DNA of 64,000 bases, taken from contig WHSY01000010.1 in NCBI GenBank assembly GCA_009379815.1, positions 1 through 64,000 of the forward strand, read 5' to 3'. Position 1 is the first letter of the stretch. Each line of letters opens with the position of its first letter. Below, one piece after another: positions 25,736-34,036 of this stretch. The stretch comes from Pseudonocardiaceae bacterium. GTDB taxonomy: Bacteria > Actinomycetota > Actinomycetes > Mycobacteriales > Pseudonocardiaceae. Below the pieces are notes generated by a model. The model was not told where the DNA came from, ran no database searches, and saw only the letters and a program-made list of their open reading frames with translations. Made by a program: the position numbers and the translations under genes.

Positions 25736-26799
25736 CCGACGTGCACGTCGTCGTGCCGGACGGCATCGACGACCCGCTGCGGCCCAGCGGCGGGAACGTG
25801 TACGACCGCCGGGTCTGCCGCGGGCTGGCCGCGATCGGCTGGTCGGTCCACGAGCACCCCGCGGCGGGCCGGTGGCCCTGGGCGGACGCGGCTGCGCGGG
25901 CCGGCCTGGCCGAGGTGCTCAGCGGTGTCCCCCGAGGCGGGCTCGTCCTGCTGGACGGCCTGGTGGCCTCGGCGACCCCGGAGGTGCTGGCCCGACAAGC
26001 CGACCGGCTTCGGCTCGTCGTGCTCATGCACATGCCGTTGGGTGAGAAGGCGTCACCGGACGGCGTCCTGGACGCGCGCGCGGCGGAACGCGCAGCCCTC
26101 TTTGCCGCCGACGCCGTCGTCACGACCAGCAAGTGGACCCGGCAGCGGCTGCACGACCTGTATGCGATGCCCGCCGGCCGCGTCCACGTCGTCGAGCCCG
26201 GGGTCGAGCGCGTCGATCTCGCACCCGGTACGGCAGCCGGAGGGGAATTGCTGTGCGTCGCAGCGGTGACATCGTCGAAGGGGCATGACGTCCTGATCAC
26301 CGCGCTGGCCAGGGTCCGGGATCTCCCCTGGCGCTGCGTCTGCGTCGGCTCGCTGGACCTGGAGCCCGACTTCGTCGACCACCTTCGCAGCCGGGCCGAG
26401 AGATTCGACGTCACGGACCGGGTCCACTTCACCGGCCCGCTCACCGGTACGGATCTGGGCGACGCCTACGCCCAGGCGGACGTCCTCGTGCTGCCCTCGC
26501 TCGCCGAGACATACGCCATGGTGGTCACCGAGGCGCTGGCGCGCGGCCTTCCCGTCGTCGCAACCAGGGTCGGCGGGGTGCCAGAGGCGCTCGGCCGCTC
26601 CGCTGACGGCGCCGCACCCGGCGTGTTGGTTCCGTCAGGCAACGCACGGGACCTGGCCGATGCGCTGCGCTGCTGGCTGACCGACACCGGTCGGCGGCAT
26701 CGCCTCCGGAACGCGGCCCAGCGGCGCAGGCTGACGTTGCCCGACTGGTGGAAGACCTCGCTGCTGATGTCGCGGATCCTGACCGAGGTGATCGGATGA
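25732..26799 (+). CDS. GT4-family glycosyltransferase
   Basis: GTG 25732 overlaps the PTPS-like stop. The 355-residue protein has a GT-B fold: N-terminal [19 protein letters not shown], a linker with [14 protein letters not shown], and the C-terminal nucleotide-sugar motif [19 protein letters not shown] with E-x7-E, then [13 protein letters not shown]. It would transfer a sugar with retention, probably on the inner membrane face. Its coupling to the pterin enzyme suggests a glycosylated pterin or a pterin-primed glycolipid, which is inference. Confidence 0.88.
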   Translation: MTDVHVVVPDGIDDPLRPSGGNVYDRRVCRGLAAIGWSVHEHPAAGRWPWADAAARAGLAEVLSGVPRGGLVLLDGLVASATPEVLARQADRLRLVVLMHMPLGEKASPDGVLDARAAERAALFAADAVVTTSKWTRQRLHDLYAMPAGRVHVVEPGVERVDLAPGTAAGGELLCVAAVTSSKGHDVLITALARVRDLPWRCVCVGSLDLEPDFVDHLRSRAERFDVTDRVHFTGPLTGTDLGDAYAQADVLVLPSLAETYAMVVTEALARGLPVVATRVGGVPEALGRSADGAAPGVLVPSGNARDLADALRCWLTDTGRRHRLRNAAQRRRLTLPDWWKTSLLMSRILTEVIG

Positions 26800-26826
26800 A
26801 CCAGGGGCCGTTCGCGTTCGTGTGTA

Positions 26827-26841
26827 GTACAGCGGCAGTGA
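26827..26841. promoter_or_regulatory. Degenerate GTAC-type site before the flippase-like gene
   Basis: GTACAGCGGCAGTGA matches the first seven bases and spacing of the dyad at 30202-30216 (GTACAGC...), with GTGA in place of the second GTAC. It lies about 32 nt before the presumed start of the next gene and may be a weaker copy of the same operator. Confidence 0.3.
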
Positions 26842-26872
26842 CAGCATCGAGGAGAAGATCGGAGCATCCACC

Positions 26873-27895
26873 ATCCGTCGTACGTTCCGTCGTACGTTCT
26901 GGGCGTGGGCGCGCCTGGGATGCGGCGCGGCGATCCTCGCCGTCCTTGTCGGGCGGCTGGGCGCTGAGCCGTTCCTGGACGCCTTTCGCCTGGTCAGCGC
27001 CTGGTCGCTGGGGGTGGCGGTCGCGGTCACGGCACTGACCACGGTGTGTTGTGCCTGGCGGTGGAGCCTGGTCGCCGGGGGCCTGGGCGTCGACGTACGC
27101 CTGCCTTGGGCGGTGGCGGCGTACTACCGGTCCCAGTTCCTCAACACGACACTGCCGGGCGGCGTGGTCGGCGACGTGCACCGCGGTGTGCGGCAGGGCC
27201 GCGACGTCGGTGTGATGGGCCGGAGCCTGCGGTCGGTCGCGTGGGAGCGCACCCTGGGCCAGGCGGTACAGATCGTGCTGACGGGGCTCGTACTGCTCGT
27301 ACTGCCGTCGGCGGCGCGCTCGATCGTCCTGGTCGCGGTGGTAGTGGTGGCGGCGGCCGGGGTGGCGGTAGCCGGCGTCGTACTGGTGGCCAAGGTTGTG
27401 CCTCGTGGCGGGCAGTCCCGCGGCGGGCGGTCCCGTGACATGCCCGGGCTCGGGGGCCGGATCGTACGGACAGTAGCTGACGACCTCCGCAACGTCCTGG
27501 TCGTAAGCAGGGCGTGGCCGGGCATCGTGCTCGCGTCGGGCGTGGCCGCGACCGGCCACGTGGTGATCTTTCTGGTCGCCGCGCGGGCCGCCGGAACCGA
27601 TGCTTCGGCGGCACAGGTCCTGCCGCTGGCGATGATCGTGCTGCTGGCATCGGCCATCCCGATGAACATCGCCGGGTGGGGGCCGCGTGAGGGTGTCGCC
27701 GCCTGGGTGTTCACTGCGGCAGGTCTGGGCGCGGCACAGGGGGTCACGACTGCGGTGTTGTACGGCGTGCTGGTGCTCGTCGCCACGCTGCCCGGAGCGG
27801 CCGTACTGGTCGCGGCCCGGCAGCTGCGGGAGGCCGGCCGCCAGGGAGCTTCGCGTCCTGACGATCAGCGGCTGGAAGGTGCGACGCTTGGCTGA
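26873..27895 (+). CDS. Lysylphosphatidylglycerol-synthase/UPF0104-type membrane protein
   Basis: The frame reads 340 residues with seven or more hydrophobic segments and the family signature AYYRSQFLNTTLPGGVVGDV plus AMIVLLASAIPMNIAGWGPREG. Such proteins (TM part of MprF, AglD-like) are flippase-like and act on lipids or lipid-linked sugars. The first canonical in-frame start is GTG 27014, but coding similarity begins earlier. ATC 26873 gives IRRTFRRTFWAWARLGCG with GGAG 8 nt upstream, exactly where a start is expected. Either ATC is used or an original ATG was lost. Confidence 0.75.
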   Translation: MRRTFRRTFWAWARLGCGAAILAVLVGRLGAEPFLDAFRLVSAWSLGVAVAVTALTTVCCAWRWSLVAGGLGVDVRLPWAVAAYYRSQFLNTTLPGGVVGDVHRGVRQGRDVGVMGRSLRSVAWERTLGQAVQIVLTGLVLLVLPSAARSIVLVAVVVVAAAGVAVAGVVLVAKVVPRGGQSRGGRSRDMPGLGGRIVRTVADDLRNVLVVSRAWPGIVLASGVAATGHVVIFLVAARAAGTDASAAQVLPLAMIVLLASAIPMNIAGWGPREGVAAWVFTAAGLGAAQGVTTAVLYGVLVLVATLPGAAVLVAARQLREAGRQGASRPDDQRLEGATLG

Positions 27896-28580
27896 CCGTC
27901 CGTACACCCTGCTCAGCTGCGGCATGTCGATCGACGGGTACCTCGACGACATGTCGCCCGAACGACTGATCCTGTCCAACGACGCCGACCTCGACCGGGT
28001 CGACGCGGTACGCGCCAGCTGCGACGCGATCCTCGTCGGTGCCGCGACCGTACGCAACGACAACCCACGGCTGCTGGTGCGCAGGCAGGCGCGGGTGGAC
28101 GAGCGGGTAGCAGGGGGCCGCACGCCCACGCCGATCAAGGTGACCGTGACCGCGCAGGCGCGGCTGGACCCGTCGGCCGACTTCTTCGCCGCCGGCGATA
28201 CCGAGAAGCTCGTCTACTGCACCAGCGGCACCGTGTCGCAGGCACGTGACCTGGTCGGACACATGGCGACCGTGATCGACGGCGGGCAGCCGGTCGTGAT
28301 GCGTCGGGTGAGCGAGAACCTCTACTCCCGCGGCGTGCGGCGCCTGATGGTCGAGGGCGGCGGGGCCGTGCACACCCAGTTCCTCACCGCCGGACTCGCA
28401 GACGAGCTTCACCTGGTCGTCGCGCCGTTCTTCGTCGGCGACTCCCGGGCTCGGCGGTTCGTCGAAGACGGCCAGTTCCCATGGAATCCGGAACGGCGCG
28501 CGACGCTGGTGGACGTGCGCCGGATCGACGACGTCGTAGTCCTGCGGTACGCGCTGTCACCACGCTGCTGTCCGGACTGA
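27888..28580 (+). CDS. RibD C-terminal/dihydrofolate-reductase-fold reductase
   Basis: TTG 27888 has GGAAGG 8 nt upstream and overlaps the preceding stop; GTG 27879 is an alternative. The 230 residues show TLLSCGMSIDGYLDD, DAILVGAATVRNDNPRL and RLMVEGGGAVHTQFLTAG, the NADPH-binding and substrate motifs of RibD-type pyrimidine reductases, without a deaminase domain. In this cluster it may reduce a pterin or a ring-opened GTP derivative rather than a riboflavin precursor. Confidence 0.85.
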   Translation: MADRPYTLLSCGMSIDGYLDDMSPERLILSNDADLDRVDAVRASCDAILVGAATVRNDNPRLLVRRQARVDERVAGGRTPTPIKVTVTAQARLDPSADFFAAGDTEKLVYCTSGTVSQARDLVGHMATVIDGGQPVVMRRVSENLYSRGVRRLMVEGGGAVHTQFLTAGLADELHLVVAPFFVGDSRARRFVEDGQFPWNPERRATLVDVRRIDDVVVLRYALSPRCCPD

Positions 28581-28637
28581 GCAGGGCGGCGCGATCCACC
28601 GGACCCGCCGGTCGCGACGATCCGAGACGACTCTCGT

Positions 28638-29408
28638 TCATGACGTCTGGGTCCTCTCGGCGATGAAGGCGAACTTTCGGACCCGCCCTTCCCGCAGCCA
28701 GTCGCTCCAGAGCCGATGGGCAGCCAGCAGTTCATCCAGGCTGCGGCGTCCGAGCTGTGCGGCAATTTCTGACTCTTCGGCGGCAAACGCATTGATCAAC
28801 GAATCGACCATGGTGCGGTGGGATCGACTGCATTCGCCTTGCCAGCGAACCCGTAGCCCGGCCCGCTGCAAGCAGGAAAGCATATCCGGCAGCGGAGTGA
28901 GCATTACCGTGTCGGCGTCGGGCATGCTTTCGCGTTCCGCCGCCGTCAGCGGTTGGCCCTCCTCCATGGTGAAGACGAAGCGCCCGCCGACGGCTATCGC
29001 CGAGCATATCTCGTGGAGCAGGGTCTCCTTGTCGGGAAAGGCGAGCATGGTTTCCAGCAGCAGTACCACGTCGAAGGGGCCGGCAGGAATGGGGGGGACC
29101 GGCGAGACCTCGAAGCGACAGGCCAGGTCGCCGGCGCGCTCACGCGCGATGTCAATGGCACTGGAACTGACGTCCACTCCCACATACGTGCATCCCAGTT
29201 CCCGCGTGATGAACCGTCCGGGCCCGGCCACTCCGCAGCACAGGTCCAGCACAGAAACCCCGGGCGTGATGCCGGCCGCAACGGCCAGGGACAGGATCTC
29301 GCTGGCACGCATGAAGCCTTCCTGACCGACGAACTCACCAGGGGCGTACGCCGACAGGCGGGACCGCCGCAAGGCCCCGTCAAGAACAGCGCGCTCGTCC
29401 CGCCTCAT
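28638..29408 (-). CDS. Class I SAM methyltransferase of the pterin/glycolipid cluster
   Basis: The 256-residue protein has motif I VLDLCCGVAGPGRFITRELG, motif II YVGVDVSSSAIDIARE and motif IV FDVVLLLETMLAFPDKE, then AVGGRFVFTMEEGQP. The CCGV variant of motif I and its long C-terminal helix set it apart from the other methyltransferases in the window. Its ATG overlaps the stop of the CDP-alcohol phosphatidyltransferase, so they are co-translated. Confidence 0.85.
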   Translation of the reverse strand: MRRDERAVLDGALRRSRLSAYAPGEFVGQEGFMRASEILSLAVAAGITPGVSVLDLCCGVAGPGRFITRELGCTYVGVDVSSSAIDIARERAGDLACRFEVSPVPPIPAGPFDVVLLLETMLAFPDKETLLHEICSAIAVGGRFVFTMEEGQPLTAAERESMPDADTVMLTPLPDMLSCLQRAGLRVRWQGECSRSHRTMVDSLINAFAAEESEIAAQLGRRSLDELLAAHRLWSDWLREGRVRKFAFIAERTQTS

Positions 29409-30175
29409 GGCGAAGCCAGTCGTGATGGGATCGACCGCGGTTGGCGCTGTACGCCTGGGAGAAAGCGGGGTTCAGTGCGTCCGGCGGCCCCGGCGTACCG
29501 GTGGCGCCACAACCACCACACGTCCCGGCCGAACGACTCGGCCAGCAGCGCAAGCGCGACGGCGAGAGCGGTGTACGTCAACGTGCGCGGTACGACGTCA
29601 GCTGCCGCGACGGTCAGCACGATGCCTTGGGTCGCGGCTACCACCTTGCGCCAGTAGCGAGGTGGTAGCTGCCTGCGCAGCCAAGGAAGCCCCCAGCCGG
29701 CCACTGCGAACACGTAGCGCGCCGCGCCGATCGCGAGCACCCACCCGCCGATCGAGAGCGCGACGTACACCCCGAGGACCAGGATGAGGAACGCGTCGAC
29801 CTCCCCGTCGAACCGCGCACCGAACATCGACGCCGTGCCTGTGCGCCGTGCGACCCAGCCATCGACCGCGTCGAGCACGAGCGCGGCGAATGCGAGTGCC
29901 ACCAGGGTTGTCACGGCTGGCAGCTGCAGGAACGAGTCTGTGACCAGCGCCGCGACACCACAGGCGAAGGTGGCCCGGGTGAGCGTCACCAGGTCGGCCG
30001 GCCCCAGGGCGTCGACACCACCACTGGCCAGGCTGCGAGCTACCGCCGCGTTCGTGACGGCGCCGCAGGTGAGTCCGACGGCCCAGCCGACAGCGCTCAG
30101 GCCGACGATCACCTCGAGTGCGGCGAGCAGCGCCACCTGCGCGATCAGGCCTACCGCCGGGCCGCTTCGACGCAT
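29405..30175 (-). CDS. CDP-alcohol phosphatidyltransferase
   Basis: ATG 30175 is preceded by GGGAGG. The 256-residue membrane protein has the family signature D-G-x2-A-R-x8-G-x3-D-x3-D in DAVDGWVARRTGTASMFGA followed by RFDGEVDAF. Such enzymes transfer phosphatidyl groups from CDP-diacylglycerol to an alcohol such as inositol, glycerol phosphate or a polyol. Eight hydrophobic segments are predicted by eye. Its placement suggests that the cluster makes a phospholipid or lipid-linked glycan with a special head group. Confidence 0.9.
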   Translation of the reverse strand: MRRSGPAVGLIAQVALLAALEVIVGLSAVGWAVGLTCGAVTNAAVARSLASGGVDALGPADLVTLTRATFACGVAALVTDSFLQLPAVTTLVALAFAALVLDAVDGWVARRTGTASMFGARFDGEVDAFLILVLGVYVALSIGGWVLAIGAARYVFAVAGWGLPWLRRQLPPRYWRKVVAATQGIVLTVAAADVVPRTLTYTALAVALALLAESFGRDVWWLWRHRYAGAAGRTEPRFLPGVQRQPRSIPSRLASP

Positions 30176-30201
30176 GAGCACCGTGCCTCCCGGATCCATG
30201 A

Positions 30202-30216
30202 GTACAGCAGTTGTAC
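30202..30216. promoter_or_regulatory. GTAC-N7-GTAC dyad between divergent cluster genes
   Basis: GTACAGCAGTTGTAC lies between the CDP-alcohol phosphatidyltransferase (start 30175, minus) and the dehydrogenase-like gene (start 30261, plus). It is related to the dyad at 25118-25132 when that is read on the other strand. Confidence 0.45.
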
Positions 30217-30260
30217 GAGCATTGTTAGTGTTCGGTTCACGGAGGCGAGGTGAACGGCCT

Positions 30261-31241
30261 GTGCGGGGTGAGGCGTGGGCGTTCTGGGTGCGCGAGCCAG
30301 GTGCGGGCGAGATCCGGCCGGTCCTGTTGCCCGAGCCAGGCGCGGGCGATGTCGCCGTGCGCACCGTGCGTTCTGGGATCAGCCGGGGCAGCGAGACTCT
30401 CGTGTTCCAAGGCGGCGTCCCGGAGAGCCAGTACGGCGCGATGCGCGCACCCTTCCAGGAGGGAGACTTCCCGGGGCCGGTCAAGTACGGCTACCTCAGT
30501 GTCGGTGTCGTGGAACACGGCCCGCCGGCACTGCGCGGCCGCACCGTCTTCTGCCTGTATCCGCACCAGACCGCCTACGTGGTGCCGGCCCGGGCAGTAG
30601 TCCCCGTGCCCGACGACGTGCCACCGGAGCGGGCGGTACTCGCCGGAACCGTGGAGACTGCCGTCAACGCCCTGTGGGACGCCGCACCACTAGTCGGTGA
30701 CCGGGTCACCGTGGTGGGTGCCGGCATGGTCGGCTGCTGCGTTGCGCGCCTCCTGACAAGGTTTCCCGGCCTAGAGGTCACCGTCGTCGACATCGACCCG
30801 GCCAAGGCCGATGTAGTGACCGGGCTGGGGGCGGACTTCGCGTTTCCTGCGGATGCCGCAGACGGCCGCGACCTCGTCATACACACCAGCGCCACCTCTG
30901 CCGCACTCCAGCTTTCGCTGGACCTGCTAGCCCGGGAGGGCAGCGTCGTCGACCTGTCCTGGTACGGCAATGCCGAGGTTCGACTGTCGCTCGGGGGTGC
31001 CTTTCATTCCGGGCGCCTGGGTATCCGTGCCAGCCAGGTCGGGACGGTCTCCCCCGCCCGGAGTGGCAGTCGCACCGCCGCCGACCGGCTGGCGCTCGCA
31101 CTGGCTCTGCTGCGCGACCCCGGCTTCGACGCGCTCATCACCGGCGTGTCCACCTTCGACGAGTTGCCCGCCGTGATGTCGCGGCTGGTAGCCGGGCAGC
31201 TGCCTGCGCTGTGCCACACCGTCAGCTACGGCAAGGGGTGA
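30261..31241 (+). CDS. Medium-chain alcohol-dehydrogenase-like reductase
   Basis: GTG 30261 with GCGAGG upstream gives 326 residues. The N-terminal half is a GroES-like domain (RTVRSGISRGSETLVFQGG, YGYLSVGVVEHGP), and the C-terminal half is a Rossmann domain with VTVVGAGMVGCCVARLL and VVDIDPAKADVV. The SGISRGSET and KYGY sequences match the zinc-independent BchC/BciC-type or TDP-sugar-like branch rather than zinc enzymes, since the usual structural-zinc cysteines are missing. It probably oxidises or reduces a sugar or side-chain alcohol in the cluster product. Confidence 0.8.
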   Translation: MRGEAWAFWVREPGAGEIRPVLLPEPGAGDVAVRTVRSGISRGSETLVFQGGVPESQYGAMRAPFQEGDFPGPVKYGYLSVGVVEHGPPALRGRTVFCLYPHQTAYVVPARAVVPVPDDVPPERAVLAGTVETAVNALWDAAPLVGDRVTVVGAGMVGCCVARLLTRFPGLEVTVVDIDPAKADVVTGLGADFAFPADAADGRDLVIHTSATSAALQLSLDLLAREGSVVDLSWYGNAEVRLSLGGAFHSGRLGIRASQVGTVSPARSGSRTAADRLALALALLRDPGFDALITGVSTFDELPAVMSRLVAGQLPALCHTVSYGKG

Positions 31242-31248
31242 CATTGGT

Positions 31249-32073
31249 GTGACGACCGGACAGGTCCGGGCCAGCGCCGAGTGGCTGGCCTTGCGGGAGC
31301 CCGCCGACTCGGCAGCCCGGGCCACCGAGCTCGTTGCGGAGGTCCGGTCGTACCTGCCGACCGCCGGCGGGGTGGCCGTTCACGACCTCGGGTGTGGCAC
31401 CGGCTCGATGGCCCGGTGGCTCGCCGTGCAGCTGACCGGACCCCAACACTGGGTGATGTACGACAGGGATGCCGAGCTGCTCACCCTCGCCGCCGCGCAT
31501 CCACCGGGCGAGGCCTCCGACGGTGCCCCGGTCACCATCGCGACCCGTCGGCGCGACGTCACCCGGCTGGACCCGCAGGAGCTGGCGGGCGCAACCCTCA
31601 TCACCGCCTCTGCGCTGCTGGACATGATGACCGCGGAGGAGCTCGAACGACTGGTCGCCACCTGCGCCCGAGCGGGCTGCCTCGTTCTGATCACCCTCAG
31701 CGTCGCCGGTCGGGTCGACCTCACGCCCAGCCATCCGTTCGACCAGTACGTCAGCGACGCGTTCAATGCCCACCAGCGACGCACCGTCGGCGGCCGAAGG
31801 CTTCTCGGCCCCGACGCGATCGGTGCCGCGGCAGACGGCTTCACCGGGCTGGGCGTCGACGCCCTGGTCCGACCAAGCCCATGGCGGCTCGGTCCCGGCC
31901 AGGCCACCCTGGCAGTGGAGTGGTTCACCGGGTGGCTGGCCGCGGCATGCGAGCAGCGACCGGAGCTTGGCGCCGTCGCCCACCCTTACGCACGGCGACG
32001 CTTGGCCGATGCAGCCGCCGGCCGGCTGTCCGTCGCGGTGCACCACCAGGATCTGCTGGCGCGGCCGAGATGA
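31249..32073 (+). CDS. SAM-dependent methyltransferase, end of cluster
   Basis: GTG 31249 begins 7 nt after the dehydrogenase stop, so the two form a unit. The 274-residue protein has motif I AVHDLGCGTGSMARWLAVQL and motif II HWVMYDRDAELL, then TLITASALLDMMTAEEL and LVLITLSVAGRVDLTPSHP. The family often lies beside the same reductase and glycosyltransferase genes in actinobacteria, by my recollection. The substrate is unknown. Confidence 0.85.
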   Translation: MTTGQVRASAEWLALREPADSAARATELVAEVRSYLPTAGGVAVHDLGCGTGSMARWLAVQLTGPQHWVMYDRDAELLTLAAAHPPGEASDGAPVTIATRRRDVTRLDPQELAGATLITASALLDMMTAEELERLVATCARAGCLVLITLSVAGRVDLTPSHPFDQYVSDAFNAHQRRTVGGRRLLGPDAIGAAADGFTGLGVDALVRPSPWRLGPGQATLAVEWFTGWLAAACEQRPELGAVAHPYARRRLADAAAGRLSVAVHHQDLLARPR

Positions 32074-32105
32074 CATGCGGTCAATCCGCCGTTGCGGCGC
32101 AGGTG

Positions 32106-33158
32106 CTACCGGGTGAAGGTGCGCGCGGCGTCGAGCAGCACGGCGTTCTCGTCCGGGGAGCCCACGGTGACCCGCACGCCGTCCCCGGCGAAGCCGCGCA
32201 CCACCACCTTGTGGTCCAGGCAGTGCTCGCAGAAGGCGGTGGTGCGGTCGCCCAGCGGCAACCACACGAAGTTGGAGTGCGACTCGGGTACCTCGTAGCC
32301 GGCATCGATCAGTGCATCTCGCACCCGGTCGCGCTCGACGGCGATGTCGCCGCAGCGCGCCAGCATCTCGTCGGCGGCGTCGAGGCTGGCCAACGCCGCG
32401 GCCTGCGCCACGGAGTTGACGGAGAACGGCACGTACACCTTGCGCAGCGCCTCGGCGACCGGTTCGGAGGCGACGCAGTAGCCCACCCGCAGCCCGGCCA
32501 GGCCGTAGGCCTTGGAGAAGGTGCGCAGCACGGCCAGGTTGTCGCGGTCGAGGGCCAGCTCGACCCCGTCGGGGACGTCGGAATCGGAGACGAACTCGCG
32601 GTAGGCCTCGTCGAGCGCCACCAGCACCCCGTCGGGCACCGCATCGAGGAAGCGCTCGAGCTCGGCGCGGCGCACCGCGGTGCCGGTGGGGTTGTTCGGG
32701 TTGCAGACGAACACCAGCCGGGTATCCGGGGTGATCGCCGCGAGCATGGCGTCGAGGTCGTGGACGTGGTCGGCGCGCAGCGCGACGGTGCGCTGCTGTG
32801 CGCCGCTGACCTGGGTGACGATCGGGTACGCCTCGAACGAGCGCCACGCGAAGATCACCTCGTCGGCCTCGGTACAGGTGGCCTGCACCAGCTGCTGGCA
32901 CAGCATCACCGATCCGCAGCCGACCGCCAGCCGGGAAGCCGGGACGTCGAGCCGGGCCGACAGTGCTTCCACGAGCGCCGTGCACGCGGTGTCGGGGTAG
33001 CGGTTGACGGCAGCGCCGGCGTCGGCGATCGCGGCGACCACGCTGGGCAGCGGGCCCGCGGGGACCTCGTTGCTCGCCAGCTTGATCGCACCCGTGACGG
33101 TGCGGCCGGGCACGTAACCGGGTAGCGCCTCGAGGGCGGCACGGGTGCGCGCGGTCAT
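32106..33158 (-). CDS. pat: Histidinol-phosphate/aromatic aminotransferase (Pat-type)
   Basis: The 350-residue fold-type I PLP enzyme starts ALEALPGYVPGRT and has IKLASNEVPAGP, NPNNPTGTAV, DEAYREF and the PLP lysine in LRTFSKAYGLAGLRVGY (about residue 220). The N-terminus and C-terminal GVRVTVGSPDENAVLL fit the Pat (phenylalanine aminotransferase) branch of the HisC family. It lacks other his genes next to it, which supports an aromatic rather than histidine role. Confidence 0.88.
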   Translation of the reverse strand: MTARTRAALEALPGYVPGRTVTGAIKLASNEVPAGPLPSVVAAIADAGAAVNRYPDTACTALVEALSARLDVPASRLAVGCGSVMLCQQLVQATCTEADEVIFAWRSFEAYPIVTQVSGAQQRTVALRADHVHDLDAMLAAITPDTRLVFVCNPNNPTGTAVRRAELERFLDAVPDGVLVALDEAYREFVSDSDVPDGVELALDRDNLAVLRTFSKAYGLAGLRVGYCVASEPVAEALRKVYVPFSVNSVAQAAALASLDAADEMLARCGDIAVERDRVRDALIDAGYEVPESHSNFVWLPLGDRTTAFCEHCLDHKVVVRGFAGDGVRVTVGSPDENAVLLDAARTFTR

Positions 33159-33276
33159 CGTCGGCCCTCCTGCTCCGCCCCGGTCTCCCGCCGCGGCAGC
33201 TCCAGCCTAGGGTCGGTGACCGACGTCCCACCCGCCTGGTGCGCAGTCCGGTCGGATCGAGTGGTTCAGTGGTGTT

Positions 33277-33993
33277 ATGACACAGCGGCGCACCGAGCAG
33301 GTACCGATGCCGGACGGTAGCGAGCTGCGACTGACGGTCGTCGAGCCCGACCCTGCCCACCGGAGCGGGGTGATTCGGGGTGGCATCGTCGTGGTGCACG
33401 AGGCGCGCGGCGTCACCGACGCCGTCCGCAATCTGGCCGAGGGTCTCGCCGCCGAGGGCTGGCTGGTCGTGGTGCCCCACCTCTACCATCGCGACGGCGC
33501 CGACGAGCTTCCCGCTGACGGCGATCGCGACCAGCTGCGCGACCAGGTGCAGCGGTTGTCGGCCGACTCCGTGCTCGCCGACACCGACGCGTCGTTCCGC
33601 TGGCTGGCCGGGCGCCAGGTCAGCGCCGACCGGATGGGGGTGGTCGGCTTCGGGCTCGGCGGCAGCATCGCGCTGATCGTCGCGGCGCGGCGCGATCTCG
33701 GGGCCGCGGTCAGCGTGGCGGCGGGCGGGATCATCACGCCGCTGTCGGACACGTTGCCACCACTGGTCGAGGCGGCTGTCGAGCTGCGCTGTCCCTGGTT
33801 GGGGATCTTCGGTGCTGACCGGCAGGTGCCCGAGGAGGAGGTGCACAAGCTGCGCGACGCGGCTGCGTGCGCCGACGTCGCGACGGATCTGGTGTACTTC
33901 CCCGCCGACGACCACCGGTTCGACGACGACCAGGCCGGCATCCGGGAGGCGTGGATGCGCACGTTGAACTGGTTCGACTCCCACATGCGCTGA
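33277..33993 (+). CDS. Dienelactone-hydrolase-family protein lacking the usual nucleophile
   Basis: The 238-residue alpha/beta hydrolase has the oxyanion-strand IVVVHEARGVTDAVRNLAE, the acid Asp in FGADRQVPEEE and the His in PADDHRFDDD. The nucleophile elbow, normally G-x-C/S-x-G-G, reads GFGLGGSI: the expected Cys is Gly. It is therefore either inactive, uses the neighbouring Ser, or binds rather than hydrolyses. It is followed about 40 nt later by acetoacetyl-CoA synthetase. Confidence 0.8.
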   Translation: MTQRRTEQVPMPDGSELRLTVVEPDPAHRSGVIRGGIVVVHEARGVTDAVRNLAEGLAAEGWLVVVPHLYHRDGADELPADGDRDQLRDQVQRLSADSVLADTDASFRWLAGRQVSADRMGVVGFGLGGSIALIVAARRDLGAAVSVAAGGIITPLSDTLPPLVEAAVELRCPWLGIFGADRQVPEEEVHKLRDAAACADVATDLVYFPADDHRFDDDQAGIREAWMRTLNWFDSHMR

Positions 33994-34036
33994 CCCCGGG
34001 GATGACCCCGCGCCGGTGAGCGGCTAGAACGGTGGG

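Noticed and set aside
31222-33984. A 920-codon minus-strand frame across four genes
   Set aside because: It crosses several well-supported genes and intergenic sequence and has low-complexity Arg-rich composition.
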